A program made the position numbers and the translations under genes. DNA of 64,000 nucleotides from Plectrocnemia conspersa (Eukaryota; Arthropoda; Insecta; Trichoptera; Polycentropodidae): positions 496,001 through 560,000 of the forward strand of contig VTFK01000308.1 of assembly GCA_009617715.1 (NCBI GenBank). Direction: 5' to 3'. Of the stretch, positions 36,520 to 48,159 are shown piece by piece. A model generated the notes under the pieces. That model worked only from the letters and a program-made list of their open reading frames with translations, was not told the origin of the DNA and did no database searches. How positions within the stretch are numbered: the first letter of the stretch is position 1; every line of letters begins with the position of its first letter.

Positions 36520-37995
36520 AACGTATTAAAACTTTAACTAGATTCCACCCTGGGGCTCACTGTCTATGAAGTCATTACTTCCTAAGGTTCTTAAACATTA
36601 AAATATAATAAATATATTGGTGTTGTGGGGATTCACATAAAAGGTAGAGAAACAAAAGTCCATTGTCAAACAAATCATGAGTAAAAAGTAATTTTGAAAC
36701 ACTCACAATAAACAATTACACAAGCGCACGTAACGATTGCCATTTAGGGCTGATTAGGGTCACTAGAAAATGCCCTTTTTGAACGGAGAAAAACAGCCAT
36801 AATATACTAATAGAAGAGTGGAATTTGTCTAGTGCCTAATGACAGCGGCGCGAAATCTCCAGCTGCTTAAAAACGATGAGTAACAAACAACAACATTAAC
36901 ACCTTCCTAGGCTCTACAATAATGGATAAGCATGAACATAGTGCAATCAATTTCATTAAAATTTTTATTCGGACTATAATTCCATTCGGAAAACACTTCC
37001 ATCCGGAACATACATATATCTCGCTTACAACTTGGTATACACGAAAGTTCATGAAGCTACGTCGAGTATCAACTGAGACTGACCGAGGAAGCAACCGCTT
37101 CCCACTTCACGCCAAGCCTGATTCAACTACATGGTTTGAAATCTAAGCTTTGTATACGACTAGAAACTATGAGAAGAACGAGTTGGCAAGGTACGCACAT
37201 AACAAATATACAGTTTATTCAAAGATTTGCATAAATAAAATTTAGGGCGTGATAATAATTCCTCAAATTGTCAGCGTCTAGATTATATTTAAAATTTATG
37301 TGTTATACTGCACCCGCAACGTTCTTTGTTCAGCTTAATTTTATCACTCTTATTGAAATGATTGATTGACATCGAAGTTTTCGTACTTTTATCAATATTC
37401 TTTATTAAGTGTATTTCTTATCAAATTACTGTGTTTTTCCAGTTTCGCATCTTTAACCTTTATAACCTTTTTAATTACATTCTCAGATAGAATAAAATAT
37501 TCGCCTAAGCTGTCTAAACTTTAAATAAATAATTTCGCCTGATAATATCTTATTAGGTGATATTTAAAATTTATGTGTATTTTAATCTAAACAAATAATA
37601 ATAATAAAAATACAATACAATACAGTTTAATAAAGCACAAGAACAATAATATCAATACTTATCACACTTTTTTCTGTTATTTTTTCTCAATAAGGGTACA
37701 CAAAATCTTAATATTTTTGGCATTGGACGATCAAAGAAATAATTCACATCCATATTTGGTTAGATTGCTAGCTTAAACATAATATATAAGGTTACATGCC
37801 TACGATATGACCTTATGAGCTAATCAATCGATTATTCTTCACTGATTACAATTGTATTTAATCCGTGATGTCATAACTTAGTCAGTCTAAAATATTTTTT
37901 TAGATCTACTGAATTTTATTGAAACATAATTTTTTACTAATTGAATATGGTCTTCACAGAATATCGTGTATTCGATTGAGAAACGTTCGTATATA
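36520..37995. other. Intergenic upstream of gene 2, no gene recognised
   Basis: AT-rich; overlapping short frames on both strands at 36867-37146 are not supported by splice sites or domains. Confidence 0.4.
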
Positions 37996-38002
37996 TGTGC
38001 GT

Positions 38003-38040
38003 ATATTTATAAAATAAGTTGAGAGTATCGTCAGTTTCAA
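38003..38040 (+). promoter_or_regulatory. TATA box and initiator of protease gene 2
   Basis: TATA-type atttataaaataag (38005-38018) is followed at 38031 by TCAGTT, an arthropod initiator, about 25 bp downstream. The start codon is about 95 bp further. This is the cleanest core promoter in the window. Confidence 0.6.
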
Positions 38041-38126
38041 CCTGTTTTCAATGGCAGCTAGTTGTGTGCGTTGTAGTCCGTGAACTGCATTATTAATACA
38101 AACTAGTTATTGTTAATTACATTAAA

Positions 38127-41100
38127 ATGTACAAAATAAAATTTGGAAATCCTCGTAGTTTAATATATCTGATGGTTTACATTATATCATGGCATACAGC
38201 AATTTCGAAGCAAGGTCAGTAGTGTAGTCTGAGTTACGTTTATAAAAATTCGTAGTACTACGCAGACATGTATATCATGAATAAGCTTACTTTTTTGTTG
38301 TAAAATATTACAAATTTCATTATATTATATTTGGTTTCACTATGGAATATTGACATAGTAGTAGTAATGTTGCAATACTTTAAGAAAGTTTGCTTTGAGT
38401 ATTTTTGATCATCTCGATATTGCATCAATGATAAGAGCTGAAAATCAACTTTCTTGCAATATTTATTATCTTACTATAGCACATACAGTTCACGAGATAT
38501 CAATATTAAAAGTATCGTTTCAAAATATTTCAATAGGTACAAAAGTTGTGTGACATTAAAAAACTTTACTCTAAATTTGCTCTAAAGTTCGCGACAATGA
38601 AGGTATGAATAAATGTTTTAAATATTTTTTTTTAAAGATATGGTTAATGTGCCTCCTTGAATAGCATGAGATTATGTTGCAGATGTGCATTTCGCCACAC
38701 ATAATTAATTATAATGGATTTACATCTTTATTATCCATCACATGTATTTTCAGTTGGAGATTCTTGTACGATTTCCAGTACTAGAGAAGCAGGTGTTTGT
38801 AAGTCTATACTCGAATGTCCCTATGCTAAAATGCAGTTCGATAATTATCGGATCAGACCTACTAGATGTGGCAGTTTCATAGGTAAGTCTTAAAGATGTC
38901 ATTCAATTTATAGAATAACTAATCCTAATCTTGCATTTCAGGAAACAATCTAGTTATATGCTGTGTTGAAAAGAGCATTTCTAGAGTTACTACTACTAAG
39001 CGAACAACAACTCCTAGAGTAACTACAAAACCACCTAATTTTGTAACTCCTGCCAGAAAGAGTATCAGTGAAATAAGTAGGTGCCGTTTATATTTTTTAA
39101 TTATCTTATGATTTTTATGATGTTTATGAATTGCGATGATTTTAGAATGCGAGGAGTACAGTTCGCATGTGAGAGAAATTTCATATATTTCTTTGGCGTC
39201 CGGATTAGATCCAATCAGGAATGTAGTAGAGAAATGCGACTACCAATTCACACAATTGGTAGTTGGAGGTAAAAATGCTAAATTGGGTGAATATCCTCAT
39301 ATGGTAAATATACTTTTATTTTTAGTCTTATGTATTACACAACTTTGTATTTGCCTTCGTACTCGTATTGTTCCTAGATGTATCGTATCCTTTTGTGCTT
39401 CAGCGTGAGTGTAATTGCGACATAATATTACCCGTGAGGGAAGCATAAATATAATTAATATATCGCTATAGAGTAGTTGTAGTAAGAAAAGCATTGAGCA
39501 TTATTATGGTAAGATGATAATAGTTTTTATTAATTGCCATTAATTGAATTTGTCCCGCCAGTGCCAGTGATTTGATTCAAAATATTTCTGTATTAAAAAT
39601 ACATGCGAATTGTTGGCGATATACTTTTGAACTTTATTATTGTAATTTATACCACAAATACAGTTGTTAAAATAAAGAATGATGATTGAAATATTGAAAA
39701 AACTATATTTATACCAGAGTTGCTATGGTTCAACTTATTTTTGTATTAATCATACATGCGAATTAATAACCCAATGTGTTTTTGTAATTTAAACCATAAA
39801 TTCATGTTGTTCGTTAAGAATGGTGCTTGCAATGTTAAAAAAAACTATAGTTAAATCTCACCTTAAAACCAGATACACTTTTATATTGCTCATATATACG
39901 AATTGAAGACCCAATATTTTTGACTTTCATTTAAATCATTTTTTGCTTAATACACTTTTATGTTGCTCAAACATACGAATTGAAGACCTAATATTTTTGA
40001 CTTTCATTTTTTAATTTATAGCAAAAATACAATTTTTTCTAGTAAGAATTTTTAAATATTGAAAAATATTAAAGTTAAATCATTTTTTGCTTAATACACT
40101 TTTATGTTGCTCAAACATACGAATTGAAGACCCAATATTTTCAACTTTCATTTTTTAATTTATAGTAAAAATACAATTTTTTATAGTAAGAATTTTGAAA
40201 TATTGAAAAATATTCAAGTTAAATAATTTTTTTGCTTAATTCATTTTTATATTGCTCATATATACGAATTGAAAACCCAATATTTTCGACTTTTATTTTT
40301 TAATTTATAGCAAAAATACATATGTTTTTTATTAAAGTTCAATCATTCTGTATTACAAGAATTTATTTTGTTCGATTTATTTCTGCATTGCTCATACATG
40401 CGCACTGACGACCCAAAATATCTACCATTTATGTGATTTTAAACCAGAATGATGTGTGGTATATTAAAAAAGTAGTATTTATTAGTTGACTCTGCAATAC
40501 CAGAGTTAACTTGGTACAATACATGACTATTTTACATGCGTATTGATGGCGCTAAATTATATTTTTATGGAGCTGTAAAACTAGATACGTGAGTTTTAGT
40601 ATGACAAACATTTTCTTATTTTCTACTTTTTATTACGTAATAAAATTTCAGTAAAAGTATATTTTAATTAACATGCTAGTGAAATTTTGGAGATTTGAAA
40701 AATTACCTAAATTAATAGGTGAAGATGCGTTTTTAGAATATCTTAAATTAAAAAGACCATATTTAGTTTTAAGTACATAACGATATTTTTTATGACGGGC
40801 AAGTTTAACCTAACCTCAAAAAAAAAATGTATTTGATTAAAAGTAATTAATATTAAGAAATATCTAATGGTTCCGTAAATTAATTAAACATATATTTTAT
40901 ATATTTGCCTAGTACAGAAAAAAATCAGTTAACATGTTATTCGCCTGCAGATTGTGTTCATTTGAAAAAGCACACAAGTGTTTTACACATTTTTAATTAA
41001 AATGTCAGTTAACATTTTCTTTATTTGTAGCTTCTACGTCTTCTAGTTGTTTCAAAACAATTCGAGTGTGTTTATTTGAAAGAGCATACGAAATGTCATT

Positions 41101-44100
41101 AATTTATTTACAACATCAGTTAACATGTTATTCCCTATAATTAATTATATTTTATTATATTTTATAAGTAATTCATAATTTTATAATTTATTAAAATATA
41201 ATGTATATTGTAGTAAAAAAATAAGTTTCAGAACCATCCGGTTGTATTTACTAAAATTTTTAGGTTATACATAACGCAACCATTATTTTTTTCTTTCAAA
41301 ACAGGACATCTATTAATTTTTAGGTAATAGTATGTGTATTCAAGAAAACGCATATTTTTTCATAATTTTTATTTATGAAAAGAACAGAAATGAACACAAA
41401 AATAAATAATTTATGTTGTTTTATATTTTTTTGAAGTACAAATTTCCTTAAGTATATTTGCTATTGATTTCAAATAAAAATGAAGTTATTGACAGGATTT
41501 CTTAATGTTTACTTTGGTAGTTAGCATTGCTTTAAGATCTGTGTCTTTTAACTGTTTTTTCGCTCGTCCACGTCTTTTTAAAAGATACATAATAACGAAA
41601 ATTATAACCATTTATTAAATAAAAACTATCCGCCCATTCTCAGATTCCAGCGCGACTGATTTGATTCGAATTATTTCGAATTTCTATATTATCATAATTG
41701 CGAATTGATGGCGCAATATATTTTCTTTGTATTTTCAAAATTTATGTCATTAATACAAATATTATTAAATGAGTGTTGATCGGAATGTTAAAATAGGTAA
41801 AAAAAACAATAATTAAATCATTATGTAATATCAAAACTGATTTGGTTCGGATCATTTCTGTATTTCTTATACATTGATTTAAAGTTCATAATAATTATAG
41901 TTATGAAAAACATACAAAACATAAAGTATAACACACAATGAGGTTTAGTAATAACCCTATTATTTTAGACTGATTTTTCTCTCTATTATGATTCATCTCT
42001 CTGATTTGTATATTTACAGGCATTGATTGGTTGGACTTTAATAAACGGTGACTATACGTGGCAATGTGGAGGAACTTTAATTAGTGAAAATTTCATTATA
42101 ACTGCAGCTCATTGCTCATACAGTGGTGGAACAGACATTAGAGAGTAAATACAACAAATTTATAGTATTATAATTAATAGTTTTACTCGTTAGAAAATTC
42201 CATTTGAATGAACTGAATTTTTCACAACGCGCGAAGTTGAACACAATCAACTTCGCGCGCTCGATGTGAGACGGTGCGTTATCGTGATGAAGCAGCGGAG
42301 TTTATCAGACTTAATATTGTCAAGCATAATATAGCACATAAATAATATTTATTTAAATTACAGTTCTAAACCGTCAGTTGTGCGATTGGGCGAGTACAAC
42401 TTGCGCTCTACAAAAGATGGAGCAAATCCAATAAACGTAGAAATAGAAAATATGATTTTGCACCCAAAATATGCGTATCCTGAGAAATATGATGACATTG
42501 CATTATTCAAACTAAAGAATTCTGTTGCGAACAGGTAAAAAGATTACAGTTAAATATTAAAATACATTAACTAATAAGTATGTTAGTGAAATCGTTTGAT
42601 TAGAACCACGATTAAAATTTCATTTTTGACAGATAAACGTTTATCGATAAATGTGTGTGAATAACGACTGGCTTAAGAACGCATTGTTTTAAAATCATCT
42701 ATTTGCGTTTTACTTTATATTAACTATTATTTTTTAAATTTCACTAGTAGCCAAGTTTCCATTATCAATTCCAAAAAAATATAACACAACTTTCATAGCG
42801 TTCTCAAATATGGCCCCTTTATATGGAATCCAAGTAAAGGTTGTTGTAGTACTTGTTGTTAAAATAAATCAAAGAAATCTCTACAAGAGGAATTGCGGGT
42901 TATATCCGTATTTGTATTCTAGTGCCTTTTTTCTAGGATCGTTGGGATACAATTCGTTGAATTCTCGGCTTAGCGTCTACTCAATAAAGCACTTTTTAAA
43001 GTTGCTAATGGACGGTGTCGACAACCCAGTAAGGTTCGGGGACTTTCGGCAGCAAGATTTAGAATGATCTAGAGAGTCGCGATTGCGTCCCTTATTCTTT
43101 ACCGTTGCGGCGCTTGAGAACGCTCCTCTTGCACGAGCCATCTAGCTTTGCAACGAGCTTGCCAAGCATAATAATGTTTTCGGTGATAGCTATGAGGATC
43201 TGGAAAAAACTATGTGGGATGGTGTTTATCTATTTTAGGTGTGCACCATAACTGTTTTTTATTAAATTATTTTTCTAAATGTTTAGTTGTATAATTACTG
43301 TTTGTATAATAACCATTATAACGCAGTGGGAAAACCTGTCAAGTCATGATGGTTAGATTTGTAATAATAATAAAAAATATCCTAATTGTAAACATCTATG
43401 TTATTTATTTTTTAGATTCAACAAAAATATGAGGCCTGCATGCTTATGGACAAAACCAAACATAGAAGAACAAAAAGCTGCTGCCATAGGATGGGGAACA
43501 ACATCATTCAGTTATTTTAATTTTATTTTTTTATAAGGGATGATTAGTTAAGAATTTTACATTTAAAAAGCAATATAAACAGTAAAAAGTATTCGCGCTA
43601 ACAGGGGCACAAAATGAATTAGGATATCGCTGATATTGCCAACAGGGCTTAGTGGACCAGCAACACGTTTCGGTCCACGTCGTTCCACAGCTCGTTCCAC
43701 AGATGACAAAGTCCCTTAATTATAAAACAAAAATGAGGATTATGAATATTGCCAAAGTTTGCGGTTAGACATTGAAGATAATCAGTTTCATTATGCGGAG
43801 CGCGTGTCACCTGTACAAATATTGACCATTCGAATTAGGTAGAATATTTTAGTTCGTAGCGTCCTTGAATATGACTCCATTGTCTGGAATTTTTGTTGAT
43901 AGAGAAAAAAGAAAGCACTGTTTGTATTTGCTATTTGGGGGGCAGTGTCGACAATCCGTCGGTGCTCAGCAATTTTCAGCATCTAAAAACGATATTTTTC
44001 TGATTCAGCTTTTAACTCAATTTTTAAAAATCTGGATACTAAAATGTTATAAATAAATTCTTATTTTTTATTGAAAAAGTATATATTAATAAATCTCGTA

Positions 44101-45708
44101 TCACATAGGTTAGTTTGTATTTCAGCTAGTTCAGGAAATTCGACTTTTAATTTTAACCAAAAGCATGCAAGTAGTAATGAATTTTAGTAGTAAAGATCTT
44201 TACCAATGTGTCATTTAAATTAACAGTCAAATCATGATTCAGTGCAATAAATTAATTACTAATCTATTCAGATTTTTATTGTGGTTTTTTTTCAGTTGAA
44301 AAGTAGAATTCAAAACAAGCCCTTCCTTCAAATTTTAAATGTCTTGCACCCAATTTATTATGTTTCGTGAATCTACTTCTGTTCTTAACCGTTCAGACTA
44401 AGACGTCAGCGCTCGAAAACGCCCCATTTCTAGCTTCTTAACGTCAGCGCTCGAAAACGCCCCATTTATAGCTTCTTAACGTGCTTGCCAGACACAAGGA
44501 TGAGTAGCTAAAACAATTTATTAATGGAAAAAGATATGTTCCAAGGTCAGGGACGTCATCGGTAGGGGGGCATTTTAAAATTTGTATCGTGTCTAGAGGA
44601 TAAAAATAAGTGATTGTTATATACATACAGATCTAGCAGACCATCACGGATTATTTTTTAGATTTTTCTAATTTTGTAATATCGTAATAGATAATTAAAA
44701 GAAAATTAAGCTATATTTTTTAGTGGGCGTGTGTAACGCATGTAACGCACGCCCTTATCTCTCACTCACTCTCGTCGCTTAACACGCGAGCGAGCGAAAA
44801 GGAGTGTATCTCACCGTGCGCGCCTGCTAACAAAAGATTTACAATAAATAAATAAATGTGTATAAAACTATTTCTATACTGGCTATCATGATGCATTGGG
44901 AAAATCTAGGTCACGATGGTCAGATTTATAATAAACAAATATGTTAGTACATGTGATACACATACACGGCATGGAATATTCTGATATGATATATGACGAA
45001 TTATTTTGAAAATTGTGTCATTGAATAACATGTTGTAAATTTTTTGGAAAAACATAGCATATCTATAGACAATATCCTTGCAGAATTATAATAATAATAA
45101 TTAATAGTTCTGATGATTCAAAATTAACAATGTCAATAGGGTTGGAACTCTGGAAGGTCAAGCAGTGTTCTTAAAATATATTTTATATACCAACCTTCAT
45201 TATTATTATATAAATATATAAAACTCTTAATAATTCATTATGTATACGTTTTGTATTACTGTAAATAAGTATTTTATCTATTCGTAGAAGGCAAAACTTC
45301 CGACATATTACAAACTGTGACGCTGGACATCGTAAGTAATAACATTTGCAAGCCATACTATGAGAATAAGAAGAAGCAAAGAGGAAGTTTGAAAAATGGT
45401 TTGGTTGATGAACAATTATGTGCTGGAAAATTATCTGGAGGATATGACACTTGCCAAGTAATGTGACATGTCTATAATAATTAATATTGTATTCATACTA
45501 TCGTTATTTGAGTTGACGTTTCATTTTGCTTTAGGGTGATTCTGGAGGTCCTTTGCAAGTCTTCTCCAAGAGTAACAGATGCATCCATTACTTGATCGGA
45601 GTGACATCGTTTGGAAATGGATGCGGTGTAGCGAACACCCTGGGTGTATACACAAGAGTCAGCTCTTATGTGAAGTGGATAGAAGAAAACGTTTGGCCTA
45701 ATCAATAA
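38127..45708 (+). CDS. Clip-domain trypsin-like serine protease 2 (CLIP-C type)
   Basis: Nine coding exons: 38127-38214, 38754-38882, 38942-39076, 39146-39303, 42020-42144, 42364-42534, 43416-43510, 45288-45457, 45535-45708; 414 aa. The signal segment (about residues 10-28) has lost the LSSHTVV-like end of its paralogues. Clip cysteines are 34, 45, 51, 68, 79 and 80. The linker is Thr/Arg-rich with TTTKRTTTPRVTTK. Activation is predicted after Leu155 (TQL|VVGG), where the other copies have TEL. The triad is His201, Asp256 (YDDIAL) and Ser360, with Asp354 at the S1 pocket position (YDTCQGDSGGP). A Lys/Arg-rich insert (ENKKKQRGSLKN) precedes EQLCAGK. Exon 7 ends in an unusually weak donor (attca|gttatt). 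Introns 4, 5, 6 and 7 carry satellite, mariner, LINE and hAT-MITE debris. Same fold and likely cascade role as gene 1. Confidence 0.92.
39590..40580 (+). repeat. Degenerate tandem satellite, about 145-bp period (gene 2 intron 4)
   Basis: The anchor RTACGAATTGAAGACCCAAT and variants recur at about 39605, 39759, 39899, 39975, 40120, 40265, 40400 and 40539. Spacings are 135-154 bp, except one shortened unit of 76 bp. The central units (39975-40320) are nearly identical, each with gactttcattttttaattta followed by gcaaaaatacaatttttt; the outer units are diverged. A further unit is recognisable near 41701. Non-coding; lies in the 2.7-kb intron 4. Confidence 0.75.
40925..41135 (+). repeat. Three-unit irregular repeat (cagttaacat) in gene 2 intron 4
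   Basis: cagttaacatgttattcgcc (about 40927), cagttaacattttctttatt (about 41006) and cagttaacatgttattccct (about 41116) recur at intervals of about 80-110 bp. Units 1 and 2 share a TTTGAAA(A/G)AGCA(C/T)AC core. Confidence 0.5.
42215..42315 (-). pseudogene. mariner transposase fragment with embedded hairpin (gene 2 intron 5)
   Basis: The minus strand from about 42294 reads LLHHDNAPSHIERAKLIVF, the HHDNAPSH motif of mariner transposase. Within it 42228-42240 (cgcgcgaagttga) and 42247-42259 are exact inverted repeats around a 6-nt loop. A degenerate counterpart (LLHYDNLPSYS) is in gene 4 intron 6. Confidence 0.75.
42800..43385 (+). pseudogene. LINE 3' part (gene 2 intron 6)
   Basis: The plus strand reads YPYLYSSAFFLGSLGYNSLN, then SRLSVYSIKHFLKLLMDGVD, and after a stop SRESRLRPLF. 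This is a typical LINE ORF2 C-terminal region (LGY..L..RR....). It ends in gcagtgggaaaacctgtcaa, tggttagatttgtaataata. Truncated at the 5' end and broken by stops. It links the C-terminal coding region to the 3' tail seen at 29590 and 44872. Confidence 0.75.
43625..44060 (+). pseudogene. LINE fragment (gene 2 intron 7)
   Basis: agtggaccagcaacacgttt with ggtccacgtcgttccac corresponds to the Q-H-F-P-R-S region. About 200 bp later SVLEYDSIVWN is readable, followed by decayed sequence with gtgtcgacaatccgtc. An internal deletion has joined two distant parts of the element. Confidence 0.6.
44403..44478 (+). repeat. Tandem duplication of a 38-bp unit
   Basis: acgtcagcgctcgaaaacgc...agcttctta occurs at 44403-44440 and 44441-44478 with a single difference (c/a). 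It sits in LINE-derived sequence (the ALENAP region, compare 43110). Recent slippage-type duplication. Confidence 0.75.
44727..44826 (+). mobile_element. hAT-type MITE, copy 2, left end rearranged (gene 2 intron 7)
   Basis: cacgcccttatctctcactc, actctcgtcgcttaacacgc, gagcgagcgaaaagg and the right end tctcaccgtgcgcgcctg match the element at 24196-24312. The right terminal repeat is a perfect complement of the other copy's left end. The left end (tagtgggcgtgtgtaacgca) is rearranged and no target duplication is visible. Confidence 0.65.
44868..44945 (+). repeat. LINE 3'-tail-only copy
   Basis: ggctatcatgatgcattggg, aaaatctaggtcacgatggt, cagatttataataaac: the same tail as at 29590 and 43310, here without any attached coding sequence. 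It lies immediately right of the hAT MITE copy. Confidence 0.55.
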
Positions 45709-45729
45709 AATCTCAGAATTTGCCATAGT

Positions 45730-45770
45730 GGAAGAGTAGGAATGTACACAAGAGTCAGTTTGAGCAATTC
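45730..45770 (+). pseudogene. Remnant of a last protease exon just after the gene 2 stop
   Basis: 22 bp after the gene 2 stop the sequence reads agtggaagagtaggaatg then tacacaagagtcag (45745-45758). The latter is identical to the GVYTRVS-coding block of exon 9. Translated it gives RVGMYTRVSLS. It could be the residue of a partial exon duplication or of an unequal crossover. Confidence 0.4.
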
Positions 45771-45839
45771 AGTAATATTACTGAGTTTATGCATAGCTAT
45801 GTATATATTATACACTTTAAGCAGTTACAGTATATTTTT

Positions 45840-45855
45840 TTTAAAATAAATATAA
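45840..45855 (+). terminator. Candidate polyadenylation signal of gene 2
   Basis: aaaataaatataag, about 135 bp past the stop, is a plausible signal. An aataaaatc word overlapping the stop codon region (45702-45710) is an alternative that would leave almost no 3'UTR. Confidence 0.35.
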
Positions 45856-45859
45856 GTTT

Positions 45860-47280
45860 TATATTCTATTAGTTGGTGTATGAATTTATTTATACGATAA
45901 TACACCATAAGGAGAGTCTCGCTCCGTAGAGGCATTTCGAAAAGTTGCCGTTTCGGTGGAGGGCGTCGTGGTGTCTTTGCTGGTGAAAGCCGGCCAAGGA
46001 CAAGAGCTTAGCGAATAGTGTTCCGCTATGGCGCTGCTTTACTATGAGGCCTGCAATAAAGTTTTAAGCAAACCCTAGCGATAGTACAATAAAAATGGGT
46101 CTGCGTTGTCTTTTCTGCTCGTCTGTCTGACGCATGGCGAAATGAAGGGTTTAATACGATTTACACGAAAGCATTTAATAATGTTTGATAATACAACGAA
46201 TACTTTATTTTTAAAAAGGTTTTATTTTACCCTTTAAAGTAGTTTGTGGAAATATTATTTTATTCTTTTTGTGGAAATCGGTAATCACAATAAACAAAGC
46301 AACAAAAAAGATATTATAATCTCTGCGAGCGTTGGGTGCCAAAAATATCTATTATCAAGAAACTCATTCAAGGCTTCATCAAAACATTGTAGAAATATTT
46401 TCTGGACTTTTTAAGGATGATATTATGTGATTTGATAAAGTAGTAAGGGTTATCATTTTAAAATCAGAAGTTCTGATTGATAAGAAGTGCAAGTGAGAAG
46501 GAGAGAAATGTCACGTTTTTGTTTACGATGCATATAAATACATATTATTATTATAATTTTATGTTTTAATTATCTCTAATTAATAATTTTTTATAACAAT
46601 TTATGTTTTGTGAATCAAATAGATTTTGAAATATTTAATCATAATAAGGAAAATATTATTACTCATTCATGAAACATAAAAATTATCATAGCAATAAAAA
46701 AGTGCGTAATCTGGCGATGCATTCATCTGTTTTTATAATTACAAAGATTTTATATAATTTATTTTCAAATCATAATAATAGTTTAGATTCTAAACTATTA
46801 TATATTCTAAACTTTAGAATATATCGCTACATTAGTATTCCTCAGTTGCTTTAAAGATCGTGTTGAACTCTTGGAAATTTAGATGGTAGGGTTGAACTGA
46901 ATCTGATAGGACGGTCGAATGAAAGCGGCTGTTTTTTTCGTTATTTTAAGGGTCATCTTATTCGATTAAGCGTAGCTCAACTTGGTTCAAATAGAAAGCG
47001 AAGTGGTATATTTGTGTCAAATATAAATTAAAGATTTTAACATGTGCTGAAAGAAGTGATTAAATAGAGTACGTTCTGTCTTATATATCTTTAATAAAAC
47101 TGGGAAAGTCAAATATTTTTCATCCTGTGACTAATGCTGATGATTCAGAGCGGAACCAGACTCTTTTTTTATGCCTAAAATAGATCTATACGACTTTTTG
47201 GCGTGTATAACAGTGTAGTGGTATATTTGTTCCATAATAAAAAAATATATACAAGAACAAATAGTTTGATTTTATAAAAT
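45860..47280. other. Intergenic between genes 2 and 3
   Basis: A moderately GC-rich patch at 45910-46080 (tagaggcatttcgaaaagtt, gtggagggcgtcgtggtgtc) of unknown nature, then AT-rich DNA. No supported gene. Confidence 0.4.

Positions 47281-47282
<2 letters not shown>

Positions 47283-47355
<73 letters not shown>
47283..47355. repeat. (TA)n microsatellite
   Basis: About 35 uninterrupted TA units. It produces a spurious alternating Ile-Tyr open frame on the minus strand. Confidence 0.95.
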
Positions 47356-47361
<6 letters not shown>

Positions 47362-47467
47362 GGCCAGATTTTCAACTTTATTTTCGAGAAGTTTTTAAAT
47401 ATACAGAATTAGATCACTATTTTAAATTTAACCATGTATTAAAATAATTATTGAGAATCACTCTTAT

Positions 47468-47935
47468 TGTCGATAAAGCAGTTTCCTTGTGTATAACATG
47501 AATACTGTGCGTATATGTGACGGTCATGATTCAGTGTGTTATTGACTATTGAAGTAACACTTTGGTGATTCGGAATGATTATTTAAAAAGAATTACAAAT
47601 AGTGTTAATTCGGAGAATAGTGTTTAAGAAATTTAAAATCAAATTGTTAGTGAAAAAATTAAGGTGGTTATTTGGTGATAATATAAAAAAATGATAATCA
47701 TAGACTAAAAATTAGTTTAAATATTTTGTAATAAAACATAAGAATAATAAATAGTGTATTATTATTAGCATTTCTGTTATGATGTCAGATTTTGATGCGT
47801 CGATAATTATAAATGTACATACATATATAAAAAACGCACAACCTTACTCATATCTTGGAATAATAATTAATATAACACTGTATGTATAAAACAAGTTCAA
47901 CCTTTGTATAAACCAGTTTTTTGGTTATGTTCATT
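47468..47935 (+). promoter_or_regulatory. Upstream region of gene 3, duplicated at gene 4
   Basis: Blocks shared in order with 54698-55260: gataaagcagt, a TCAGT initiator (47531 and 54754), cactttggtgat, ttacaaatagtgtta and, most conserved, a 29-bp block at 47892-47920 (cctttgtataaaccagtttt at its end) with only two differences from 55212-55240. Two core promoters are possible: the distal TCAGT, feeding a non-coding exon that would splice to an acceptor just before the start codon (tatgttttag near 48121), or the proximal TATAAACC block. Conservation of the latter among diverged sequence argues that it is functional. Confidence 0.5.
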
Positions 47936-48159
47936 CTTAAAATCGAAAACTAAAAACCCAAAACGACAGATAGTTCTTAGAAAGCTGAGATTTTTAAAAG
48001 AAATTTCCTCGTGAAGGAAAAACCCGATAAAAGATCGACGCTCTCTTTGTTAGTATTGCGATTCGTTTCAAAGGAGTCGGTCGTTTCTTAGTTTTGTGTC
48101 TAAAATTATTTTTATGTTTTAGAATCTCTAAAATAATAATAGAATTTTATCAAATAAAG

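Noticed and set aside
39590..40580. CRISPR-like array
   Set aside because: The repeats are degenerate, about 145 bp long and contiguous without unique spacers, inside a eukaryotic intron.
47175..47375. Ile-Tyr repeat protein on the minus strand
   Set aside because: Purely a translation of the (TA)n microsatellite.
48010..48030. NF-kappaB-like site (gaaaaaccc) in the gene 3 leader
   Set aside because: It does not fit the GGGRNNYYCC consensus at the R position, and gene 4 lacks it.
48094..48159. Upstream in-frame ATG extending the gene 3 signal peptide by 22 residues
   Set aside because: A good splice acceptor (tatgttttag) intervenes, and the shorter start aligns with gene 4.
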